From: Bacillota bacterium
Lineage (GTDB): Bacteria > Bacillota > Clostridia > Lachnospirales > Lachnospiraceae
NCBI GenBank assembly: GCA_023410575.1
Contig: JAEYPP010000004.1
Coordinates: 1-20,392 of the forward strand
Length of the DNA: 20,392 bases
Reading direction: 5' to 3'
A program made the translations under genes and the position numbers. Below the pieces are notes generated by a model, which saw only the letters and a program-made list of their open reading frames with translations, searched no databases and was not told where the DNA came from. Numbering within the stretch: position 1 is the first letter of the stretch; each line of letters opens with the position of its first letter. This document shows, one piece after another, positions 14,334-20,392 of the stretch.

Positions 14334-16295
14334 TTACTCGATCAACTTTAAGAATTCCTCTTCTGTAATAATCGCAATTCCTAACTCCTTTGCTTTCTTA
14401 TTCTTAGAAGAATTCGACATATTATCATTGTTAATTAAATAGTTTGTTTTTGAAGTTACAGAGCCAGTTACTTTACCACCGTTTTGCTCAATGACATCCT
14501 TTACTTCATTACGATTTGCAAAGTGTTCCACGGAACCAGTAATAACGAATGTTAACCCATCTAACTTGTTACTGCCACCACTCGTATCTTCTTTTTCAAT
14601 TGTAATCTCTTTTAGCAAGTCTTCCACGATAGCTTGATTTGATTCCTTACGAAAGAATGATACAAATGCATCTGCAATCACGTCACCAACTTGAGGAATT
14701 GACGTTAGATCCTCTTGCGTTGCATGCAATACACGCGATAAATCGTAATCCAATTGCTTGCATATTAACTTTGCATTCGTCAATCCTACGTTTGGAATAC
14801 CTAGACTGTATATGAATTTTGGTAATGTAGTTACTCTCGCTTTTTCTAAGGAATCGACTAGATTCGCAAAAGACTTTTCACCAAAGCCCTCCATCTCTAC
14901 AATTGCATCTTTAAATTGCTTTACATGAAACAAATCTGCTAACTCTTTAATAAATCCTTCTGCAATGAGCTTTTCAATGGTTGCTTCAGAAAGTCCTTCA
15001 ATATTCATCGCATCTCTTGATACGAAATGTGTAAATGATTTGATTTTCTTAGCAAGACATTCTGGATTTACACAGTACAGTGACTTCACATCATTTTCTT
15101 GCTTAATAACAGTATGTCCACCACAAACTGGACATGTTTCTGGAACCTTCATCATCCCACTACGAGTCATGTTTTCCGCTACTTGCGGGATAATCATGTT
15201 CGCCTTGTATACTTTAATCGTATCTCCAATTCCAAGATCAAAGCCCTCCATAATACTAATATTATGCAAGCTTGCTCTTGATACAGTCGTACCTTCTAGG
15301 TCGACTGGTTCAAAGATCGCAACTGGATTGATTAAGCCTGTTCTTGATGCACTCCATTCAACTTCTAAGAGCTTTGTTTCTTTCACTTCATCTTGCCACT
15401 TAAATGCAATCGCATTTCTTGGAAACTTCGAAGTTCTACCCAGCGAATCGCCATATGCAATATCATTATATAATAACACAAGACCGTCCGACGGAAAGTC
15501 ATTTGTACTTACCTTATTAGCAAAATAAGCAACTACCTCATCCATCGTATCCTTTGTTACTTTCTTTTCTTCTACAACGGTAAAACCAAGTGATTTTAAC
15601 CATTCAAACTGCTCACTCTTAAACTTAAATTTCTCTGGCTCGTCCATCTTAATTAATGCAAATGCAAAGAAATTAACATTTCGCTGTGCCGTAATTTCGT
15701 TATTTAATTGACGTACGGAACCACTGCAAAGATTACGAGGATTCTTATACTTTGCTGAAACATCACTAATCTTTTCATTAATTTTTTCGAAGTCAGAGTA
15801 ACCAATGACTGCCTCTCCACGAAGAATTAGATTGCCTTTATAAGAAATTGATAAAGGTAAATTCTTAAATACTTTCGCATTGTTCGTTATAACTTCACCT
15901 ACTTCACCGTTCCCACGAGTAACTGCTTTTACGAGATTTCCATTTTCATAGGTTAAAACAATCGTAAGACCATCCATTTTCCATGACAACAAACCTTCTT
16001 GGGAGCCAAGCCAGTCCTTTAACGCTTCCACTTCCTTTGTCTTATCCAAGGATAGCATAGGAGCTTCATGGCGTTCTTTTGGAAGCTCACTTAAGATTTC
16101 ATAACCAGCTCGTCTTGTTGGACTGCCAGCCATGATTATCCCTGTTTCATCCTCTAAGTTTTTTAGCTCATCATAAAGTTTGTCGTACTCGTAATTGCTC
16201 ATGATTTCATGGTCTTCTTGTTCATAAGCCCTACAAGCTCTATCGAGAAGTTCGGTTAGCTCGATAATTCTTTGTTTTTTGTCCTGCATTGCCAT
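14334..16295 (-). CDS. ligA: NAD-dependent DNA ligase LigA (divergent)
   Basis: This 653-residue enzyme seals nicks in DNA using NAD+ in replication and repair. The adenylated lysine is Lys106 in WKMDGL (K-x-D-G); RGEAVI (159-164) and a DGLVLLYND segment follow. An OB-fold stretch (about 315-385) precedes a four-cysteine zinc finger (Cys388, 391, 408, 413). Helix-hairpin-helix repeats (about 430-560) and a C-terminal BRCT domain (about 577-653; LDGLTFVITG) complete the usual order, near normal length. Motif details differ from typical LigA: S-W-K-M-D-G in place of E/C-x-K-I-D-G, and EWSASRTGLINPVA in place of QVGRTGVLTPVA. It may be a second, divergent ligase. The start has AGGAG 8 nt upstream and lies 56 bp inside the end of rluF in another frame, suggesting coupled translation. 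Confidence 0.94.
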   Translation of the reverse strand: MAMQDKKQRIIELTELLDRACRAYEQEDHEIMSNYEYDKLYDELKNLEDETGIIMAGSPTRRAGYEILSELPKERHEAPMLSLDKTKEVEALKDWLGSQEGLLSWKMDGLTIVLTYENGNLVKAVTRGNGEVGEVITNNAKVFKNLPLSISYKGNLILRGEAVIGYSDFEKINEKISDVSAKYKNPRNLCSGSVRQLNNEITAQRNVNFFAFALIKMDEPEKFKFKSEQFEWLKSLGFTVVEEKKVTKDTMDEVVAYFANKVSTNDFPSDGLVLLYNDIAYGDSLGRTSKFPRNAIAFKWQDEVKETKLLEVEWSASRTGLINPVAIFEPVDLEGTTVSRASLHNISIMEGFDLGIGDTIKVYKANMIIPQVAENMTRSGMMKVPETCPVCGGHTVIKQENDVKSLYCVNPECLAKKIKSFTHFVSRDAMNIEGLSEATIEKLIAEGFIKELADLFHVKQFKDAIVEMEGFGEKSFANLVDSLEKARVTTLPKFIYSLGIPNVGLTNAKLICKQLDYDLSRVLHATQEDLTSIPQVGDVIADAFVSFFRKESNQAIVEDLLKEITIEKEDTSGGSNKLDGLTFVITGSVEHFANRNEVKDVIEQNGGKVTGSVTSKTNYLINNDNMSNSSKNKKAKELGIAIITEEEFLKLIE

Positions 16296-17322
16296 ACTTC
16301 TTACTCCTATCTTGGGTCATCTTTCCTCGATTACTATCTTTTGCATAACTAGACTTACGATCTCTGGTTCCTATTTTGTTGTCTTTCTCGTTGCTATTTC
16401 TACCATTCTCTGTCTTTCTTTCTTTTCCTACTCGACTTAAAGACGCAAAATTCCTTCCTTTGTACTGATTCTTCTTATACGTTGCAGTATGTGTATTCTT
16501 ATAATTAATGTTCTTATCGGATACACGTACATCAACCATCTCTTCATCAATTTCATTACTGATTGGTTGAGACATAGAATCTTCTATTAACTCTTTCAAT
16601 TCCTCTAGTTCTCGATCGGTAAGATTACGATATCCACCAAGATGTAATCTTCCTAGATTTATATTCATTATTCGTATACGCTGTAAACTAATTACTCTAT
16701 AGTCAAAAAACTCACACATTCGTCGAATCTGGCGATTCAAGCCTTGTGTTAAAATAATGCGAAAGGTTGTTTTGTTAATTGCCTCAATCGTACAAGGACG
16801 AGTCACGGTATCTAATATAGGAACTCCTTGTGACATACCTTTTAAAAATTCTGCAGTTAATGCTTTATTTACGGTAACGATGTACTCTTTTTCATGATTA
16901 TTGCCTGCACGCAGTATCTTATTTACGATATCTCCATTGTTAGTAAGTAGTATTAGGCCTTCCGAATCCTTATCCAAGCGTCCAATTGGATAGATTCTTT
17001 TCCCATAATTTAAGAAGTCGATGATATTATCAGGATCACGTTTGTCCGTTGTACAAACAATTCCTTGTGGTTTGTTCAGAGCAATTAAGACCATCTTTTC
17101 CTCTCGCTCTACTAACTTTCCATTTAACGTTACCTTCTGGTCTGGTAAAACCTTACTGCCCATTACCGCAACTTCACCATCGATTAGAACCTTCCCTTGT
17201 TCTACCAAAGAGTCTGCTTCTCTTCTAGAGCACACACCAGAATCACTCAAAAATTTATTAATACGGACTGCTTGGTCTCGCTTTTCTTCCGAGTCAAACA
17301 TCCTTTTTGTCACCTTCGCCAT
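16240..17322 (-). CDS. rluF: 23S rRNA pseudouridine synthase, RluF type
   Basis: This 360-residue enzyme isomerises a uridine in 23S rRNA. An N-terminal S4 RNA-binding domain (VRINKFLSDSGVCSRREADSL) is followed by the RsuA/RluB/E/F catalytic domain with the Asp in GRLDKDSEGLILLTNNGD, then NKILRAGNNHEKEY, GVPILDTVTRPC and GLNRQIRRMCEFFDY. These segments match the RluF subgroup closely. The last 100 or so residues are a basic, low-complexity tail, as in E. coli RluF. I chose ATG 17322 (MAKVTK) because AGGAAAGGAAG lies 4 nt before it. The frame could start at ATG 17352, but that codon is only 2 nt from the -10 box and has no ribosome binding site. The gene overlaps ligA by 56 bp. Confidence 0.92.
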   Translation of the reverse strand: MAKVTKRMFDSEEKRDQAVRINKFLSDSGVCSRREADSLVEQGKVLIDGEVAVMGSKVLPDQKVTLNGKLVEREEKMVLIALNKPQGIVCTTDKRDPDNIIDFLNYGKRIYPIGRLDKDSEGLILLTNNGDIVNKILRAGNNHEKEYIVTVNKALTAEFLKGMSQGVPILDTVTRPCTIEAINKTTFRIILTQGLNRQIRRMCEFFDYRVISLQRIRIMNINLGRLHLGGYRNLTDRELEELKELIEDSMSQPISNEIDEEMVDVRVSDKNINYKNTHTATYKKNQYKGRNFASLSRVGKERKTENGRNSNEKDNKIGTRDRKSSYAKDSNRGKMTQDRSKKYGNAGQKTKNYRANRTSR

Positions 17323-17353
17323 AAAACTTCCTTTCCTACAACATGCTTTCATT

Positions 17354-17362
17354 ATTATATCA
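17354..17362 (-). promoter_or_regulatory. Extended -10 promoter of the rluF-ligA pair
   Basis: On the minus strand TG-A-TATAAT (plus-strand 17362 down to 17354) is a perfect extended -10 box. The -35 region 17 nt upstream (TAGAAA) is poor, as expected for this promoter class. Transcription would begin near 17347, giving a short leader with the ribosome binding site. Confidence 0.55.
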
Positions 17363-17412
17363 TTTTTTACTTTTGTTTTCTATCCTTTCTTTTAACTCAC
17401 AAAATTACTCTA

Positions 17413-17441
17413 TTTACATTTTTTCAAAAGCTTTGTATAAT
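17413..17441 (+). promoter_or_regulatory. Promoter, probably for tRNA-Arg
   Basis: TTTACA (17413-17418) and TATAAT (17436-17441) are 17 nt apart. The start would be about 90 nt before the tRNA, leaving a 5' leader for RNase P. A second AT-rich TATAAT at 17496-17501 is nearer but lacks a -35. Confidence 0.5.
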
Positions 17442-17536
17442 AATTAATGTTGAGTTTTAGGAATGAATCTAAATAAGCAATATCATTTTAAGTTATATAA
17501 TATATTTAGTATCTCATACTCAAAAAAATATATCCT

Positions 17537-17609
17537 GCATCTGTAACTCAGGGGATAGAGTGCCAGTCTCCGACACTGGTGGCCGCAAGTTCGAATCTTG
17601 TCAGATGCA
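17537..17609 (+). tRNA. tRNA-Arg, anticodon CCG
   Basis: A full 73-nt cloverleaf is seen: acceptor GCATCTG / CAGATGC, D arm ACTC/GAGT, anticodon stem CCAGT/ACTGG with loop CTCCGAC (anticodon CCG, reads CGG), 5-nt variable region, T arm GCAAG-TTCGAAT-CTTGT, discriminator A. CCA is not encoded. Confidence 0.95.
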
Positions 17610-17628
17610 TAATACTAGTTTCTCTTAT

Positions 17629-17669
17629 GAGATTCGATTGCTCAAAGTTCATATAGTAATCTCAATTTT
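17629..17669 (+). terminator. Weak terminator candidate after the tRNA
   Basis: GAGATT at 17629-17634 pairs with AATCTC at 17658-17663 and is followed by AATTTTAG. The loop is long (23 nt) and the T-run short, so support is modest. Confidence 0.28.
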
Positions 17670-17725
17670 AGCTATTTACTACTAGAATGTGTTTTACTCT
17701 CATTGGCTTTGCACTCGAATCTTAT

Positions 17726-17754
17726 TTGCATTTTCAGTGAATTTAGAGTAAGAT
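17726..17754 (+). promoter_or_regulatory. Promoter of the membrane-anchored protein gene
   Basis: TTGCAT (17726-17731) and TAAGAT (17749-17754) are 17 nt apart, about 32 bp before the start codon, with AAGGAG in between. Both boxes are close to consensus. Confidence 0.45.
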
Positions 17755-17786
17755 ATCATTAAAGAGTCTTTATTAAGGAGTTTTCC

Positions 17787-18527
17787 ATGAGATTAAAATA
17801 TAAAAAGATGATTTTATTCATTACCATGTGGATTATGGGCATTGGAATGGTTACTATTACGTTTAAAAAGCCTCCAAAGGCGGATAGCGTACCTGCAAAT
17901 TCTGACCATGCTATAGCAAAAGCGAGTCCCGATATAGGGGCTAAACCTCAAGTTACGAATATTCCAACTCCACTGCCAACCATCACACCAATTCCAGAGG
18001 ACCCTACAAAGCTGAAAAAGAATAGTGATGAAGATTTGAATGAACTCATTCATTCCTTCTATCAAGCAATGCTTGAAACGGATGAAGCAACACTTGAATC
18101 TATTACAACTGAAACCTCGACCATTGACATTGAGAAGATTGCTAAGGAACAAGAATACATAGAAGCTTATAGTAATATCGTATGTTATACAAAACCTGGA
18201 ATTAAAGAGGGGGATTTGGTTGTTTATGTTACTTATGATATTAAGATAACTACGATAGCTACGAATGCTCCTTCTATTGATCAGTGTTATGTAACAAAGC
18301 AAGGGGATACTTACGTAATTGCCTATAATAATATCAGTAGTGAAATTACTGACTTATTAAGCACATATTTCTATAGTGAAGATGTACAAACTCTAGTTAA
18401 GAATGTTGACATAAACCTAGATGAAGCAAAACAGTCAGACAGTGATTTGAATGAATTCATTAATAATTTAACCAACTCTATCTCTAATACTAATACAAAT
18501 GCATCAAGCGAAGCTTCAGATAATTAA
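17787..18527 (+). CDS. Membrane-anchored extracytoplasmic protein of unknown function
   Basis: This 246-residue protein has an N-terminal membrane segment (about 8-25, ILFITMWIMGIGMVTITF) after a basic RLKYKK. It is followed by a Pro/Thr-rich linker (about 43-75) and an acidic folded domain (about 80-220) outside the membrane. The domain has a NELIHSFYQAMLETD helix and strands LVVYVTYDIKI and TYVIAYNN, a layout like small NTF2-like extracytoplasmic domains (inference only). The tail is Ser/Asn-rich. No lipobox or clear cleavage site is present, so it is probably anchored by the uncleaved segment. AAGGAG lies 6 nt before the start. Promoter and terminator flank it closely, so it is monocistronic. 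A minus-strand frame at 17814-18302 is its shadow. Confidence 0.78.
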   Translation: MRLKYKKMILFITMWIMGIGMVTITFKKPPKADSVPANSDHAIAKASPDIGAKPQVTNIPTPLPTITPIPEDPTKLKKNSDEDLNELIHSFYQAMLETDEATLESITTETSTIDIEKIAKEQEYIEAYSNIVCYTKPGIKEGDLVVYVTYDIKITTIATNAPSIDQCYVTKQGDTYVIAYNNISSEITDLLSTYFYSEDVQTLVKNVDINLDEAKQSDSDLNEFINNLTNSISNTNTNASSEASDN

Positions 18528-18573
18528 AAAGCATAGATTACGGAATATAATTTCGTAAACCTATGCTTTTTCT
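18526..18573 (+). terminator. Intrinsic terminator of the membrane-anchored protein gene
   Basis: AAAAAGCATAG (18526-18536) pairs with CTATGCTTTTT (18561-18571), extended by TTACG/CGTAA, with T-runs on both strands. The stem overlaps the stop codon (TAA at 18525-18527). It could also stop transcription coming from the IS side. Confidence 0.85.
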
Positions 18574-18730
18574 TTAAGTCTATTGCAATATTAAACTATG
18601 TCAAAAGAAATGAGTTCGACTTTATGCTGCAATCATCACCATTCAAATTCGGCTAGATAAAGATAGTTTAGAATAATATGGAAAATACTGTCAAGCGTTT
18701 TTGAAAATGTCCTAAAAAAATAAATTTATT

Positions 18731-18750
18731 TGCCCCAGTTCGCCGGGGCA
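18731..18750 (-). terminator. GC-rich hairpin, probable IS transcript terminator
   Basis: TGCCCC (18731-18736) and GGGGCA (18745-18750) form a strong stem with an 8-nt loop. On the minus strand it is followed by AATAAATTTATTTTTTTAGG, U-rich though not immediately. It stands between the long hairpin and the left end of the IS. Confidence 0.5.
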
Positions 18751-18751
18751 T

Positions 18752-18887
18752 TTATTCATTAGCTGCTTAGTGACTTTTCATCATGTATGGAAGTTGTCTG
18801 TCAAGGATACATAAGCACCGCATTGCGGCTATGTCCTTGATAGACACTTCCTACATGATGTGTTATTTATAAGCAGCAAATGAATAA
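18752..18887 (-). repeat. 136-nt long imperfect hairpin inside the IS
   Basis: Arms of about 60 nt pair in blocks: TTATTCATT/AATGAATAA (18752-18760 with 18879-18887), GCTGCTTA/TAAGCAGC, CATCATGTA/TACATGATG, GGAAGT/ACTTCC, GTCT/AGAC, TCAAGG/CCTTGA, ACATA/TATGT and an apex CCGC-ATT-GCGG (18818-18828). Bulges break it into a miRNA-precursor-like rod. It starts 9 nt behind the transposase stop codon on the minus strand. Confidence 0.85.
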
Positions 18888-18895
18888 GTATGCTG

Positions 18896-20287
18896 TTATG
18901 ATGCCAGCATGGCTTCTGTAAGTCCGTGCATTCTGTATTTAAGAAATGTTTCACTTCTCCATGGATGTTTTGCATCAGGTATATTCCGCTTTCTGGGTGT
19001 TTCTGTGGCTGGTCGGATATCAAATTCCTTTGAGGTTCTTTCGTGTTCCGGTACTTCATCCAATTCATATATTCTGTCATTTGTGCTGAATAGCATCTTT
19101 CCATTGAATGTCTGGATAACAAGCCCCTTTGTGCCTCTGTGATAATAAGTCTGTAATCCGTGTGCATCCATCGTTTTATAATACTTGTTTTTATACTTTA
19201 TGCAGTGACCGGAGTCTACCGTACGTTCCGTTAAAACTGCAAGCGTTTGATTAATTATTTCAATATCCGGTTGCTTTTCGAAGACAGATTTGATACTCTT
19301 TATGGGAAGAGCGAATTTCGCGTTGTATTCCTTTATGTAGGAGTTCAGGAATACATTTGCTTCTTTTATTGTTTGGATGCCTGCCAGTCGCAACGCGATT
19401 GGCAGGCGTTGCTGTAATGTCTGGAAAGCTCTTTCTACTCTTCCTTTTGCCTGCGCAACACTCGTTGTCTTGATTTCAACCCCTAACTGTTTACAAGCAT
19501 AACTGAACTGTGTAAAAGTATCATCCTCCACTTTTTTAGTGCGTTTTTGTTTATATTCGAATACGGTACGACGGTCAGTATAAAACATGGCAGGTATGCC
19601 GTAGTTTGTAAGTATTTGATGGAATACGTTATAGTATCCGTTCAGAGTTTCCTGGTGGTCAAAGTAAGCCCCTACAAGCTGGCCGGTACAATCATCTATA
19701 GCGATGTGAAGCTGTGTCTTTTCAATGCCAAACCAGTGATGCAGGGATGCATCCATTTGGAGCATTTCACCAAAGTATGCGGCTCTGGGACGTCTTGGAT
19801 GTGCATTCTCGGTTTCAACAATAGCTACTTGAAGCTCTTCTTTTTTCTTTTTTGACTTTGTCTTTTTCTGACTCTCACGAAGTTGCTGGGCAATACGTTT
19901 TCTTACAGTCTTGGTTGTCCGAGGAGAAGTGATATAGTTTTTATACATGATGTTAGTCAGGGCGGAAGGAGAGATATGGATTCCGTCATGTTTTGCAAGT
20001 AGTTCACAGGCATAGGAAAATGTAGCATCATAGTATTTATTGTTGTAAAGGGTGATAATGTCTGTCACGGTCGCTTCAGAGAAGGTATGTGCGGGTTTAC
20101 GCCCTCTGTTTCCATGGACAAATCCAGCCTTTCCCTGTTCTTTATAACGCTGTATCAGTCGGTTAACGGTTCTTACAGTACAACCAAGCTTAATGGCGGC
20201 AGCATTCTTGTTTCCGTTATGATCTACCAGTGATTTAATTACCTCATATTTTTCCTGTTCGTTCATTCTTAGTTCAATCCTCTTCAT
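18896..20287 (-). CDS. DDE transposase, IS1202/ISNCY family
   Basis: This 463-residue transposase catalyses cut or copy of its own element. An N-terminal helix-turn-helix (about 24-50, NKNAAAIKLGCTVRTVNRLIQRY) and a second winged segment (HISPSALTNIMYKNYI) would bind the ends. The catalytic triad is Asp179 (LQMDAS), Asp238 (FYTDRR) and Glu285 (GRVERAFQ) in an RNase H-like core, with the IAIDDCTG strand between. A C-terminal beta-rich tail follows. No frameshift or stop is seen, so the copy may be active. The start at 20287 follows GAGAGGA by 10 nt; ATG 20266 is an alternative. The ribosome binding site lies in a leader hairpin (20300-20317). The family name is from motif memory; IS481-like groups are the main alternative. 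Confidence 0.9.
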   Translation of the reverse strand: MKRIELRMNEQEKYEVIKSLVDHNGNKNAAAIKLGCTVRTVNRLIQRYKEQGKAGFVHGNRGRKPAHTFSEATVTDIITLYNNKYYDATFSYACELLAKHDGIHISPSALTNIMYKNYITSPRTTKTVRKRIAQQLRESQKKTKSKKKKEELQVAIVETENAHPRRPRAAYFGEMLQMDASLHHWFGIEKTQLHIAIDDCTGQLVGAYFDHQETLNGYYNVFHQILTNYGIPAMFYTDRRTVFEYKQKRTKKVEDDTFTQFSYACKQLGVEIKTTSVAQAKGRVERAFQTLQQRLPIALRLAGIQTIKEANVFLNSYIKEYNAKFALPIKSIKSVFEKQPDIEIINQTLAVLTERTVDSGHCIKYKNKYYKTMDAHGLQTYYHRGTKGLVIQTFNGKMLFSTNDRIYELDEVPEHERTSKEFDIRPATETPRKRNIPDAKHPWRSETFLKYRMHGLTEAMLAS

Positions 20288-20299
20288 TTCTGGTATGTC

Positions 20300-20317
20300 C
20301 TCTCATAAGTGTGAGAG
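20300..20317 (-). promoter_or_regulatory. Leader hairpin that includes the transposase ribosome binding site
   Basis: On the minus strand CTCTCA (20317-20312) pairs perfectly with TGAGAG (20305-20300) with a 6-nt loop. The 3' arm is the first part of the Shine-Dalgarno GAGAGGA. The stem can form only in transcripts that start upstream of 20317. Confidence 0.6.
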
Positions 20318-20320
20318 TAT

Positions 20321-20349
20321 ATCATACACTATTTTTGTACTTAGGACAA
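20321..20349 (-). promoter_or_regulatory. Transposase promoter within the right end
   Basis: On the minus strand TTGTCC (plus-strand 20344-20349) and TATGAT (20321-20326) are 17 nt apart. The -35 lies in the inner terminal motif (20340-20357), so transposase bound at the end would block its own promoter. The start would be about 20313-20315. Confidence 0.5.
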
Positions 20350-20392
20350 AATCAAATATGGTTTACTAAGACAATATCAAAAATGAGTCATA

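Larger units (their letters stand above)
18698..20383 (-). mobile_element. Insertion sequence, IS1202/ISNCY type (approximate ends)
   Basis: A transposase gene lies between related terminal motifs. TTTTTGAAAATGTCCTAA (18698-18715) on the left matches 14 of 18 positions of the inverted motif at 20366-20383 on the right (TTTTTGATATTGTCTTAG read inwards). A second copy of the right motif lies just inside it at 20340-20357. Left of 18698 a partial further copy (GAAAATACTGTC) may be part of the end. The exact termini and target duplication cannot be fixed because the window stops only 9 bases beyond the right motif. Confidence 0.65.

Noticed and set aside
14965..15528. Plus-strand 187-codon frame inside ligA
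   Set aside because: It is the antisense of a conserved coding region, with no ribosome binding site and no recognisable motif.
17322..17352. Longer N-terminus of RluF from ATG 17352
   Set aside because: That ATG is 2 nt from the -10 box, has no ribosome binding site, and the next ATG is preceded by a good one.
17814..18302. Minus-strand 162-codon frame opposite the membrane-anchored protein
   Set aside because: It has a Cys/Asn/Arg-rich low-quality product and no ribosome binding site; the plus-strand gene has promoter, ribosome binding site and terminator.
18829..19167. Minus-strand 112-codon frame overlapping the transposase end
   Set aside because: It is a shifted frame of the transposase gene running into the long hairpin; no second IS reading frame or slippage site is supported.

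Overview
The window looks like a chromosomal stretch from a low-GC Gram-positive anaerobe of the Clostridia, most likely Lachnospiraceae (Lachnoclostridium / 'Clostridium' phytofermentans type). This rests on the AT-rich sequence, strong AGGAGG-type ribosome binding sites, the CWB2-type wall-binding protein, the MetA type and the tRNA without an encoded CCA. Species is an inference. Almost all genes lie on the minus strand. The plus-strand exceptions are a small DUF1874-like gene (736-1116), a tRNA-Arg(CCG), a membrane-anchored protein (17787-18527) and two tentative small ORFs.

Left part (1-6100): hairpins that may be the end of a small mobile element; a DUF1874/YddF-like gene; a secreted GHL10-type glycosidase-like protein; a lipoprotein with an acidic hexapeptide repeat; a stand-alone ABC/AAA ATPase; a 5'-truncated metallo-beta-lactamase-fold gene; and a SAM methyltransferase. 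Next (6170-6357) is a short decayed copy of metA, carrying a frameshift and an internal deletion. The intact metA lies 7 kb away in the same window.

Middle (6445-12652): a 1257-residue surface protein (three CWB2 repeats, NHL propeller, FecR-like domain, Gln-rich coiled region, Pro-rich linker, two near-identical C-terminal repeats), a DUF6933-like protein, and a secreted protein built of three copies of an unrecognised domain.

Right part (13071-17322): housekeeping genes. metA has the acetyl-CoA signature Glu111, its own promoter, and a leader that looks like a MerR remnant. ligA and rluF form an overlapping pair driven by an extended -10 promoter. Three 25-bp tandem repeats sit directly behind ligA. 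A tRNA-Arg and a membrane-anchored protein follow. The window closes with a nearly complete insertion sequence of the IS1202/ISNCY type. It has a 136-nt hairpin just behind the transposase gene and a leader hairpin that could mask the transposase ribosome binding site in read-through transcripts.

No CRISPR array, prophage module, secretion system or defence operon is visible. The most interesting items are the regulatory architecture of the IS, the decayed metA copy with its readable deletion junction, the unusual domain combination of the surface protein, and several repeat families.
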